Source of the DNA: Mesorhizobium sp. SOD10
GTDB taxonomy: Bacteria > Pseudomonadota > Alphaproteobacteria > Rhizobiales > Rhizobiaceae
NCBI GenBank assembly: GCA_000824805.1
Contig: CCNA01000034.1
Span: 558,001-622,000, forward strand
Reading direction: 5' to 3'
Length of the DNA: 64,000 bases
Each line of letters starts with the position of its first letter. The first letter of the stretch is position 1. Shown piece after piece: positions 9,037 to 16,264 of this stretch. Below the pieces are notes generated by a model. It had not been told where the DNA came from, made no database searches, and saw only the letters and a list, made by a program, of their open reading frames with translations. A program made the position numbers and the translations under genes.

Positions 9037-10569
9037 CTACTTCGTCAGATCGAGCGCCGCCGTCAGGTCGCCCATCGGCGGCTGGTCGTTATTGCGCAGT
9101 GCCTTGTCGCGGGCGACGATGCCGGGCAGCACCGGCAGGTCGTAGCGGTTGGTGATGAAGCGCAGGATCGAGGTGGTGTCATACTGCGTGTGATCGACCA
9201 TGCCCATCTTGGCGTAGGGCGAAATGATGAAGGTCGGGATGCGGTTGCCCGGGCCCCAGCGGTCGGCCTTGGGCGGCGCGACATGATCCCAGAAGCCGCC
9301 ATTCTCGTCATAGGTGATGACGACCAGCATGTGAGCCCATTGCGGGCTCTTCTCAAGATGCGAAACGAGGTCGGCCAGATGCTGGTCGCCGGACGCCACG
9401 TCGGCATAGCCGGCGTGTTCGTTGAGGTTGCCCTGCGGCTTGTAGAAGGACACGGCCGGCAGCTTGCCGTCGTCGACCGCCTTCATGAACTCGCCGCCGT
9501 CAAGGCCGCCATCCTTGAGGTGCTCGGCTCGGGCGGCCGTGCCCGGCGCATAGGCCGCGAAATAGTTGTAGGGCTGGTGGTGGAACTGGAAATTGGGCAC
9601 AGGGGCCGCGTTCTTGCCGTCAAGCGCCGCCTGCCAGGCGCCTGAATACCAGGCCCAGGAAATGCCCTTCAGCGACAACAGATCGCCGATAGTGACCTCG
9701 TGCTGCGGCGGCAGCGTGGTGGGCGCAGCCGGATCGGCCAGCGCCTTGTCGCCGCCCTCGGCCGGCTTGTTGGCGCTCGGCTGGTAAGGCGGCTGCATGG
9801 TGTTGACGGCGTAGAAGTCCGGCGTGATGGCGCCGTCATTGACGAATTTCGGCACGCCGCCCAGCGCCGAAGGCGGTGAATTGTCGGCCGGTTTCAGCGT
9901 CACGCCGTCCGGTTCGACGACGGCGATCTGGCCCTTCACAGGACTGGTGTCGGCATTCGGATAGTAAGGCGCGCAGGCGCAGGCGAGCATGAAGTGGTTG
10001 AGGAAGGAGCCGCCGAAGGCGCCCTGGAAAAAATTGTCCGCCAGCACGTATTTCTTGGCGATCGCCCACATCGGCAGGTTGGAGCCGTCATAATGGCCCA
10101 TGACCAGGGAGCCGGAATCGGCCCAGGCGACGAACTTGTCGTTACGGCCGCCGTCGATCTGCATCTGCTCCTGGTAGAAGCGGTGCCAGAGATCGTGCGT
10201 CATGACGCTGGTGCCCTCGTTGAAGCCCTTGGGGTCGTCGATGGCGAAGGTGGCGTTGGCAAGATGCGCGCTCTGCGCCTCCGTGACCGCTGGCGTGACA
10301 CCCTTGCCGGTCAGCCCGCCCCAGACCGGCGGCAGTTCGGAAAGCGGCTTGCCGTCGCGGTCAAGCTGGCGCGCCTGATCGGGCGACACGTTGGCCAGGC
10401 CGTTGGCGCCGGGAAAGCCGCCATATAGATTGTCGAAGCTGCGGTTCTCGGCGTAGATGACAACGACGGTGTCGATCTTGTCATAGCCGGGAGGAGCCGC
10501 CTGGGCAGCAGCAGAGAGCGATGCCAGCGCCGTGGAGGCGATGCAAAGAGAGAGAAAGGTTCGGGTCAT
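9037..10569 (-). CDS. Secreted phosphoesterase (acid phosphatase / phospholipase C family)
   Basis: A 510-residue exported hydrolase of the Phosphoesterase family (AcpA/PLC type, alkaline-phosphatase-like fold). The N-terminal 24 residues form a Sec signal peptide ending ...SLSAAAQA. Motifs include VVVIYAENRSFDNLYGGFPG (metal ligands and nucleophile region), GHYDGSNLPMW, FFQGAFGGSFLNHFML, and VITYDENGGFWDHVAPP near the C terminus (Asp/Glu/His metal site). I start at ATG 10569, directly before the signal peptide; the frame extends to 10611 but the extra residues are not signal-like. It diverges from a cytochrome c peroxidase gene; the shared gap holds a 16-bp palindrome. Confidence 0.9.
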   Translation of the reverse strand: MTRTFLSLCIASTALASLSAAAQAAPPGYDKIDTVVVIYAENRSFDNLYGGFPGANGLANVSPDQARQLDRDGKPLSELPPVWGGLTGKGVTPAVTEAQSAHLANATFAIDDPKGFNEGTSVMTHDLWHRFYQEQMQIDGGRNDKFVAWADSGSLVMGHYDGSNLPMWAIAKKYVLADNFFQGAFGGSFLNHFMLACACAPYYPNADTSPVKGQIAVVEPDGVTLKPADNSPPSALGGVPKFVNDGAITPDFYAVNTMQPPYQPSANKPAEGGDKALADPAAPTTLPPQHEVTIGDLLSLKGISWAWYSGAWQAALDGKNAAPVPNFQFHHQPYNYFAAYAPGTAARAEHLKDGGLDGGEFMKAVDDGKLPAVSFYKPQGNLNEHAGYADVASGDQHLADLVSHLEKSPQWAHMLVVITYDENGGFWDHVAPPKADRWGPGNRIPTFIISPYAKMGMVDHTQYDTTSILRFITNRYDLPVLPGIVARDKALRNNDQPPMGDLTAALDLTK

Positions 10570-10654
10570 CGGGAAATGCCTCGTGGCTTGGGAATGGCTG
10601 GAGGACGGCAATGCAGGAGCGCAGCTGCATCAATGCCCAGCTACTTCGATGCCT

Positions 10655-10670
10655 TGTCACCTATGTGACA
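10655..10670. promoter_or_regulatory. Palindromic operator candidate between divergent genes
   Basis: TGTCAC-CTAT-GTGACA is a perfect 6-bp inverted repeat in the 202-base gap between the phosphoesterase (minus) and the di-haem peroxidase (plus). It is not the direct-repeat PHO box of rhizobia (CTGTCAT twice) and does not match the CRP arrangement. A dimeric regulator is plausible; none is encoded next to it. Confidence 0.45.
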
Positions 10671-10771
10671 GTTCTGCAGCGTCCGAACACGGTTTCGTGA
10701 GGGAGACAGCCGGTCATCAATCCGTTGCACTCGAACCTTACGCGAGCGAAATCGAGCGAAGGAAATCACGG

Positions 10772-12037
10772 ATGTCGCCGCGGACGATGGTACGGAAAAA
10801 TCACGCGATCGCCCTTCTGGCGGCCTCGATTGTCGGCTTGACCGCGCCTGCCAATACCGCGGAACCCTTCGGCGTCCATCCCGGCCCGATGTCGCGCAAG
10901 GAGGCCTTCGCCCGCGCCGACGCGCTGACGGCGGTTGGGCGGCAGATGTTTTTCGACCCGTCGCTCTCGGCATCGGGCAAGCAGGCCTGCTCGTCCTGCC
11001 ACGATCCCAACCATGCTTTCGGACCGGCCTCGGCCTCGCCGGTCGAAACGGGCGGAGCGAAGCTCGACCAGCCCGGCGTCCGCGCCGTGCCGTCGCTGCG
11101 CTACCTGCAGGCGGCCCCCGCCTTCACCGAGCATTTCTACGACTCCGAGGACGAAGGGGACGAAAGCGTCGACAATGGCCCGACCGGCGGCCTGACCTGG
11201 GACGGTCGCGCCGACCATGGCAAGGACCAGGCGAAGATCCCGCTGCTCTCTCCCTTCGAGATGGGCAACAAGGACGCGGCCCAGGTGGTCGCCAGCCTGC
11301 GCAAGGCGCCCTATGCCGATGCCTTCAAGGCAGCCTTCGGCGCCGATGTCTTCGACCATCCGCAGGACGCCTTCGATGCCGCGGTGGAGGCGCTCGGCAC
11401 CTTCGAGCAGAGCAGCGCCGACTTCTACCCCTATTCCAGCCGCTACGACGCCTTCCTCGCCGGCAAGGCGCAGCTTTCCGCGCAGGAATTGCGCGGCCGC
11501 ATGCTGTTCGAGGACGAGTCGAAGGGCAATTGCGCGAGCTGCCATTTGAGCGAGCCCGCCAATGACGGCGAGCCGCCGCAATTCACCGATTACGGCCTGA
11601 TCGCGATTGCCGTGCCGCGCAATCCGGCGATTCCAGCGAATGCCGATCCCAATTATGTCGACCTCGGCCTGTGCGGTCCGCTGCGCACCGACTTCAGGGG
11701 CCGCGCCGAATATTGCGGCCTGTTCAAGACCCCGACCCTGCGCAACGTGGCCTTGCGGAAAAGCTTCTTCCACAATGGCTATTTCCACACGCTGCGCGAG
11801 GCGGTCGCCTTCTACGCCACCCGCGACAGCGACCCGGCGCGCTGGTATCCGAGGAAGGCGGACGGCACGGTCGACAAATTCGACGACCTGCCTAAAGCCT
11901 ACTGGCCGAACCTCAACACCGATCCGCCGTTCAACGGCAGAAAGCCGGGCGACAAGCCGGCGCTGACCGACGCCGAGATCGACGACATCGTTGCCTTCCT
12001 CCGCACGCTGACCGACGCGGACCAAGCGGGGCAGTAG
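10772..12037 (+). CDS. Di-haem cytochrome c peroxidase / MauG-like
   Basis: A 421-residue periplasmic protein. Residues 10-29 look like a signal peptide (HAIALLAASIVGLTAPANTA). Two haem c attachment motifs are intact: CSSCH at 73-77 and CASCH at 254-258. The bacterial CcpA/MauG architecture is also shown by GGLTWDGRAD, FEMGN, FKTPTLRNVALRKSFFHNG and the final DDIVAFLRTL helix. Members reduce H2O2 or carry out MauG-like oxidations; no mau genes are present. I start at ATG 10772, preceded by GAAGGAAAT; ATG 10787 is possible. It diverges from the secreted phosphoesterase. Confidence 0.9.
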   Translation: MSPRTMVRKNHAIALLAASIVGLTAPANTAEPFGVHPGPMSRKEAFARADALTAVGRQMFFDPSLSASGKQACSSCHDPNHAFGPASASPVETGGAKLDQPGVRAVPSLRYLQAAPAFTEHFYDSEDEGDESVDNGPTGGLTWDGRADHGKDQAKIPLLSPFEMGNKDAAQVVASLRKAPYADAFKAAFGADVFDHPQDAFDAAVEALGTFEQSSADFYPYSSRYDAFLAGKAQLSAQELRGRMLFEDESKGNCASCHLSEPANDGEPPQFTDYGLIAIAVPRNPAIPANADPNYVDLGLCGPLRTDFRGRAEYCGLFKTPTLRNVALRKSFFHNGYFHTLREAVAFYATRDSDPARWYPRKADGTVDKFDDLPKAYWPNLNTDPPFNGRKPGDKPALTDAEIDDIVAFLRTLTDADQAGQ

Positions 12038-12181
12038 GCTGCGCCGCCAGGACAATTTCGGGGCGCGACGGCCCGGTCTGAGTTCTGCTATCCACCGCAA
12101 CGTGTGCCAATGTGAGCCACGTCATAGGAACGCCAAGCCGCACTTGCTATATTGCCCATCTCTTCACAGATGGAGTCTCCG

Positions 12182-12433
12182 ATGAGGTTCATCGCGGTGC
12201 AGGAGCCGCCTGGGAGCAACTGGGCGGTGTTCGATGCGGGCAATGGGGCGCCGGCGGAATATGCCGGCCGGGTGCTTATCGGCCTGACATAGCGTGAGGC
12301 CCGCTGGTTCGTCGCCGCGGGCACCGACCATGCAGCCTGGCGGCGGCCCGGCCGGCCAGCCGGGCAGTTGCGGCTCGTCAGCGGAGGCGGCTCCCGGTCG
12401 ATCCGGGAAAGGCATGGCCAAACAGCCAGTTGA
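12182..12433 (+). pseudogene. Small conserved-looking gene interrupted by an in-frame TAG
   Basis: ATG at 12182 follows GGAG by 8 bases and opens a 36-codon frame (MRFIAVQEPPGSNWAVFDAG... ending GLT) that stops at TAG 12290-12292. Past the TAG the same frame stays open for 46 more codons (REARWFVAAGTDHAAW...) to TGA at 12431-12433 and reads like a natural continuation, GLT-x-REARWF. I therefore infer a nonsense mutation in an ~83-residue protein; a genuine 36-residue peptide remains possible. Function unknown. Confidence 0.4.
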
Positions 12434-12439
12434 GAAGAC

Positions 12440-12467
12440 GCGCTGCCAGATTGATTCAGGGCAGCGC
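12440..12467. repeat. Palindrome with 8-bp arms downstream of RibD-like gene
   Basis: GCGCTGCC and GGCAGCGC flank a 12-base loop containing GATTGATTCAG. It begins 16 bases beyond the stop of the minus-strand reductase gene. A related core, GCTGCCGAATCGATTCAGG, occurs at 58331-58349. Confidence 0.6.
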
Positions 12468-12482
12468 CTCAATCATTGCCTC

Positions 12483-13070
12483 TCATTGTGCCGGTGCATA
12501 ACGGCTCACCACCATGCCGCAGGCATAGGGCTTCGAGCCGAGGAGCTTCAGCCTGCTGAATCCGCCCTTGTCGAAGATGCGGCGGCCGCTGCCTAGAACC
12601 GCCGGATTGGTGAAGAGTTGGTACTCGTCGACAAGGCCGGCGGCGACCAGCGCCGAGGCGAAGCTGGCGCCGCCGAACACGGCGATGTCGCCACCCTCGC
12701 CTTGCTTCAGCCTGTGCACCTCGCGCGGCAGGTTGCCGCTTACGACGCGCGTGCGCTCCCAGCGCGAGTCCTCGAGCCTATCGCTCGCCACCACCTTCTC
12801 AGCCTCGACGATGCGCCGCGCGAAGGCATAGAAAGGGTCCTTCGGATATTTCTTTGCCGCATTGCCCCAATGGGTCAGATAGCCCTCCTCAGCCATCTTG
12901 CGGCTCAAAAGGATAGTGTCGATGGTCGTGAAGACGGCGTTGAAGTCCTGCTTGAGCTCCTCGTCCCAGGCACTGTCGTCGCCCCACTCCCAGAGCTGCC
13001 AGCGGTGGTCCTCATCGGCGCCCACAAAACCGTCGACCGACATCTGCATCTGCAGGACGAGCTTTTTCAT
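12483..13070 (-). CDS. RibD C-terminal / dihydrofolate reductase-like protein
   Basis: A 195-residue single-domain protein of the RibD_C/DHFR-like family, cytoplasmic NADPH-dependent reductases mostly without known substrate. Typical features are the opening LVLQMQMSVDGFV, the strand TILLSRKMAEEGYL, KVVASDRLEDSRWERTRVVSG, and the cofactor-binding GGDIAVFGGASFASALVAAGLVDEYQL region near the C terminus. ATG 13070 (MKKLVLQ) is preferred: AGGAAA precedes it, while ATG 13085 adds only five unsupported residues. It diverges from an HxlR regulator that probably controls it. Confidence 0.85.
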   Translation of the reverse strand: MKKLVLQMQMSVDGFVGADEDHRWQLWEWGDDSAWDEELKQDFNAVFTTIDTILLSRKMAEEGYLTHWGNAAKKYPKDPFYAFARRIVEAEKVVASDRLEDSRWERTRVVSGNLPREVHRLKQGEGGDIAVFGGASFASALVAAGLVDEYQLFTNPAVLGSGRRIFDKGGFSRLKLLGSKPYACGMVVSRYAPAQ

Positions 13071-13092
13071 GTCCGGTTTCCTCACCTCGACG

Positions 13093-13144
13093 CTTTACTT
13101 TTGGAACCGTTTGACGCACCCAAAGAGTGGTGTCAATAGTAAAG
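13093..13144. promoter_or_regulatory. Divergent promoter region with nested inverted repeats
   Basis: In the 98-base gap between the reductase and hxlR genes, CTTTACT (13093-13099) is inverted as AGTAAAG (13138-13144). Inside it, TTGACGCACC (13111-13120) is mirrored imperfectly by TGGTGTCAA (13128-13136). The gap is much more AT-rich than its surroundings. This arrangement fits autoregulation by the dimeric HxlR protein. Confidence 0.5.
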
Positions 13145-13168
13145 TGATTTAAAAATGGAATCATAGAG

Positions 13169-13585
13169 ATGGCGACGCTAGAAAGGTCCGGTTGCCCGAT
13201 CAGCCTTTCGCTCGAACTCGTCGGCGACCGCTGGACGCTGCTCATCATCCGCGACCTGGTCTTCGCCGGGAAAAGGCATTTTCGCGAATTCCTGCAATCC
13301 GACGAAGGCATTTCGTCCCGGACGCTCGCCGAGCGGCTGCAGACGCTGCAGGACGAAGGGATCGTCACCCGCAGCGACGACCCGACTCACGCGCTGAAGG
13401 CGATCTACCGGCTGACCGAAGCCGGCATCGACCTGCTGCCGGTGCTGGTGATGCTAGGCGCCTGGGGCAGCAAATACCGCAACGCCGACGACAAGCTGGC
13501 GCGGATAGCGGATGAACTGGCGGCCGGCGGGGAGCCCGCGCTCGAGCGGATGAAAGAGCGGCTCAGGGCTGAGCATCTGGGCTAG
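13169..13585 (+). CDS. HxlR family winged-helix regulator
   Basis: A 138-residue dimeric winged-helix regulator. The family signature is clear: an N-terminal Cys (GCPISLSLELVGDRWTLLIIRDL), then FREFLQSDEGISSRTLAERLQTLQDEGIV as the recognition and wing region, and AIYRLTEAGIDLLPVL. The single conserved Cys9 is used in some members to sense electrophiles or oxidants. Its divergent partner is the RibD-like reductase, a common pairing in which the regulator represses the enzyme gene. ATG has only a weak GAG upstream. Confidence 0.92.
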   Translation: MATLERSGCPISLSLELVGDRWTLLIIRDLVFAGKRHFREFLQSDEGISSRTLAERLQTLQDEGIVTRSDDPTHALKAIYRLTEAGIDLLPVLVMLGAWGSKYRNADDKLARIADELAAGGEPALERMKERLRAEHLG

Positions 13586-13615
13586 CGGGCCGTCTCCCCC
13601 TCGTGGGCAGATAAG

Positions 13616-13831
13616 CTAGCGAGGCTGCCCGCGTTGCAGCGGCCCGACCGGCTCCTCGGTCGGCGGCTCCCCCGGTAGACCCAATCGCAGCCGCTCTTCC
13701 TCGGCGAAGGTCTCGGCCTGCGCATGAACATCGAACACTTTCTGTCTCAGCCTGCCGCCATCCACGACACGCACGATCCATTGGTCATTGACGGGTTTTA
13801 CGCGGACACTGTCTGGCTCGCTCGTTACCAT
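13616..13831 (-). CDS. Small hypothetical protein
   Basis: A 71-residue protein with a short beta-rich core (SVRVKPVNDQWIVRVVDGG) followed by a charged helix (KVFDVHAQAETFAEEERLRLGL) and a proline-rich tail. The layout resembles DUF2188-like small proteins, but I cannot assign it. It has no signal peptide or membrane segment. AGCAGGAGC precedes the ATG at an acceptable distance. It is convergent with hxlR. Confidence 0.5.
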   Translation of the reverse strand: MVTSEPDSVRVKPVNDQWIVRVVDGGRLRQKVFDVHAQAETFAEEERLRLGLPGEPPTEEPVGPLQRGQPR

Positions 13832-14366
13832 ATACAGCTCCTGCTCTTCGCTTGAAGAATTGCCTAACTCCGACCCAATATGATCTAATGCGCCTGGAGT
13901 TGCCGAAAAGTGGGGCCTATCAGCCTCTAGTGCAAAACGGCTCGCCGTTATTCAACACTTTTGCGGAGCCTTGCGAACAGAAACGAACATGGCGGAGCAG
14001 GCATGCCGTTGCATCTTGGCGCAGCGGAGTTCGACTTCGCTACGACATTTCGGTCTGCGAGACGGCGCGGCAGTGGATGTCTAAAATGTCCGGGTGGAAG
14101 CGTGGATCGCGCGGTCCGGCACTTGGCCGTGCGCGAGTGCGGACGAATTCGCCGCACGGCGGCGGCCCGGCAGCCTGGGGGGGTGATACTGGGTTCGGCG
14201 GCCGGGCCTGACCGGAGTTTGCGAGGCCGCCGGCTACGATGAGCATGCGCCTGGACCCGGCCAAGGACAAGAACGACCTAGGCCCTAAGACCAAAGCTGC
14301 ACGGGTACGCCCACACGCCCGGTTGCGCTTGGACCGACTGTGAAAACGTGTCGAACGCCGGTTGCG
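13832..14366. other. Gene-poor intergenic stretch
   Basis: About 535 bases in which I see no gene. Frames that stay open (for example 13852-14211 on the plus strand) have no RBS, are rich in Arg/Gly/Ser and match nothing I recognise. No tRNA, terminator with U-tract or tandem repeat was found. Confidence 0.5.
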
Positions 14367-14511
14367 TCAAAAGCCGAAGAAATGCCGGCCGACGAGATAG
14401 CCGAGCGCCGCGACGACCAGCGGAAACAGCGCCGGCGCGGCCTTGCTGAACAGCGAGGTTTATCTCCTTGGCGGGAGCGCTGGGTTTGGCATTGCCGAGG
14501 TTTTTGGTCAT
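14367..14511 (-). pseudogene. Possible frameshifted small membrane protein
   Basis: From ATG at 14511 the minus strand reads MTKNLGNAKPSAPAKEI. A different frame then gives TSLFSKAAPALFPLVVAALG, continuing YLVGRHFFGF to a TGA at 14367-14369. The second part is a convincing membrane helix with a charged end. The whole span is 145 bases, one more than a multiple of three; removing one A from the AAA of GAGATAAACC restores a 47-residue protein. There is no strong RBS. I infer a one-base insertion (mutation or sequencing error). Confidence 0.4.
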
Positions 14512-14609
14512 GAGCGCACTACCGGTTGGGGCTAGCTGCCGGCTGAGCGATTAAATTAGAAATCGCTTATTAAATTTCCGGCAAGCCCAACACTACAATT
14601 CGCGGCAAT

Positions 14610-14843
14610 TTATTCCGATTGCTGGGTACGCTCGGCAAGCGCGAAGGCCTGGAGATTGCGCGACTTGCCGGGATCCTGGTCGGCATTGGCGATGATGGCG
14701 TGGAAGGCCGCGCGGGCGATGTCCTTCTTCTTGGCGCCCGGATGCAGTTTTCGCACCGCCTTGAGCAGGTCTTTCGGTTTCATATCGGGGGTGACAACGC
14801 GCATCAGCGTATCACCTATGGCCTGCAATTCGCTGGCATCCAT
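14610..14843 (-). CDS. Small hypothetical protein
   Basis: A 77-residue soluble, helical protein with a Lys-rich centre: MRVVTPDMKPKDLLKAVRK, then LHPGAKKKDIARAAFHAII. Composition and lack of low-complexity sequence suggest a real gene, and similar lone small proteins are common in rhizobia, but I recognise no domain. The RBS is weak (AGGGTT). The gap behind its start contains a 9-bp hairpin at 14893-14914. Confidence 0.55.
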   Translation of the reverse strand: MDASELQAIGDTLMRVVTPDMKPKDLLKAVRKLHPGAKKKDIARAAFHAIIANADQDPGKSRNLQAFALAERTQQSE

Positions 14844-14892
14844 AATGATGAACCCTGTTTTGGCGGCAGGAGCCTAGCATATAGCGGATAGA

Positions 14893-14914
14893 GCGCGTCA
14901 CTTTTGTGATGCGC
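14893..14914. promoter_or_regulatory. Inverted repeat upstream of small gene
   Basis: GCGCGTCAC-TTTT-GTGATGCGC, arms of 9 bases with one mismatch, 50 bases upstream of the 77-residue gene (minus). It could be an operator or, read on the plus strand, a hairpin. The rest of 14844-15136 shows only a second imperfect hairpin at 15039-15064. Confidence 0.35.
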
Positions 14915-15136
14915 GCCGATGGAATTGGAGCCGGCGTCGCTGAAGATTTTCGTGGCGAAAGTCGGCGCGCTGCCACATGGCGCGCCGAGCGCAGCCGTGT
15001 CGACGGATGAGTTGCGAGCCGTGTCGTCACCGTTCAGGAAGGCTTGGCAAATCGCCAAGGCCTTCCATCAGGGGCAGTAAGAACAAGCAGTTGGAGCGGT
15101 TCAGCGATCTATCCAAAAGCTCAACCGCGCTATCTG

Positions 15137-15559
15137 TTACGCTGGGATCAGGATGGCGATCCGATGCACGCCGACGTCCTTGCTCGTATTCGTCGCCTGG
15201 TCGGTCTTGCCCTTGGAGCAAGTGTACACGTCACCAACCTTGAGTTTGAACTCCTTGTCCACCTTCTTGATCGTGAAGGCGCCAGAGGTGATCGTGCACA
15301 CCATGTCGTTGTCCATCACCATCGCAGGAGCCGTGGCTCCTGGCTGAAAGACCGCATCGACGAGGGTGATGCTCTTGTAGGCGGGAATGTCGGAATTGCC
15401 GGTGCCGACTTCCACTATCCTGACGCCGGGCGCGATCTCCTTGCCTTCATTCGCAGCGTACTTCTTGGTTTTCGCAAATGTCGCCGTTGCGAACAGGGGA
15501 GCAACCGTTGCAGCCGTCACGCCGAGCGCGATTGCAGACCTGCGATTCATCGTTTTCAT
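15137..15559 (-). CDS. Exported cupin-domain protein
   Basis: A 140-residue protein with a twin-arginine-like leader (NRRSAIALG, then a hydrophobic run ending ATFA), so a periplasmic location is likely. The mature part is a small cupin barrel: PGVRIVEVGTGNSDIPAYKS, MVMDNDMVCTITSGAFTIKK, LKVGDVYTCSKG and a final VGVHRIAILIPA. The usual cluster of metal-binding histidines is largely missing, so enzymatic function is doubtful. GGGAGG precedes ATG 15559, which decides the start; a longer frame to 15943 is not supported. Confidence 0.75.
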   Translation of the reverse strand: MKTMNRRSAIALGVTAATVAPLFATATFAKTKKYAANEGKEIAPGVRIVEVGTGNSDIPAYKSITLVDAVFQPGATAPAMVMDNDMVCTITSGAFTIKKVDKEFKLKVGDVYTCSKGKTDQATNTSKDVGVHRIAILIPA

Positions 15560-15869
15560 CGCATCCTCCCTAGACCTGTCATGCACGGATGAGCATGGCA
15601 TTCGTACATTAGCACAAACTGATTTAATTGTGCAGAAAAGCGCTTGCCGGTGACAGCTTTTACGGTGGCTTTTGCCGGAACTTCGAATGGCCGCTGATGC
15701 TGATTCACTGCGAACAACAATGCCGAGGGAAAAGGGCGGCGGCGGTCTGATGATTGTTATCGACGTCACGTGATCACGCTGGCGCGCTCCGCATCCCCAG
15801 CCCGACAAACCCGCCTGGAGTTCGGAACCCTTGCCGCTCTCGCAGGGTTTATGTGCGAGGCGTACCGCC
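15560..15869. other. Divergent intergenic region
   Basis: A 310-base gap between the exported cupin gene (minus) and a small membrane-protein gene (plus). It holds the promoters of both, which I cannot place with confidence. A TCACGTGA palindrome at 15769-15776 is the only notable element. Confidence 0.4.
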
Positions 15870-16028
15870 ATGGAAAACAAACCGCCTGCCGAAAACCCGG
15901 GAAGGATCCTCGTCACCGTGCTGGCGGTCTGTCTCGTCATCATTGCCGTGTTCTTTATCGGCTTCAGATATTCGGAGCGCGATCAGGGAGCGCTGATCGT
16001 GCCCGGCGCGGCGCAGGGCAGCAAGTGA
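15870..16028 (+). CDS. Small single-pass membrane protein
   Basis: A 52-residue protein: short charged N terminus (MENKPPAENPG), one hydrophobic helix (ILVTVLAVCLVIIAVFFIGF), and a short charged tail. Predicted to span the inner membrane once. I use ATG 15870 because the protein then begins directly before the helix; a frame from 15831 has no better RBS. GCGAGG lies 10-13 bases upstream. No family recognised. Confidence 0.55.
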   Translation: MENKPPAENPGRILVTVLAVCLVIIAVFFIGFRYSERDQGALIVPGAAQGSK

Positions 16029-16264
16029 TCGGCCCGAAGTCCTTGCCCCACCAAGGCAGGGAGAAGGCTGTAATGCTTTGTTTTTGCCTATCATTCTCTC
16101 CCAATCTTTTACGTTCGGGATCACGCGCCAGGGAAGAAACAGGTTTTCCGAAACGTTTATCGAACAGGCAACGCTCAGCGTCTGGCGCCTGACGAGGGCG
16201 CTCATGAGCAAGGAACCCTTCCGGCGACGGCGCGCTCCGCGCCCGAGGCCCAGGGAGACAGCAG

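Noticed and set aside
10655..10670. PHO box for the phosphoesterase
   Set aside because: The element is an inverted repeat, whereas the rhizobial PHO box is a direct CTGTCAT repeat with 4-base spacing; the match is partial only.
13852..14211. 119-codon plus-strand frame in the gene-poor stretch
   Set aside because: No RBS, biased Arg/Gly composition, no recognised motif; several frames are equally open here because of high GC.
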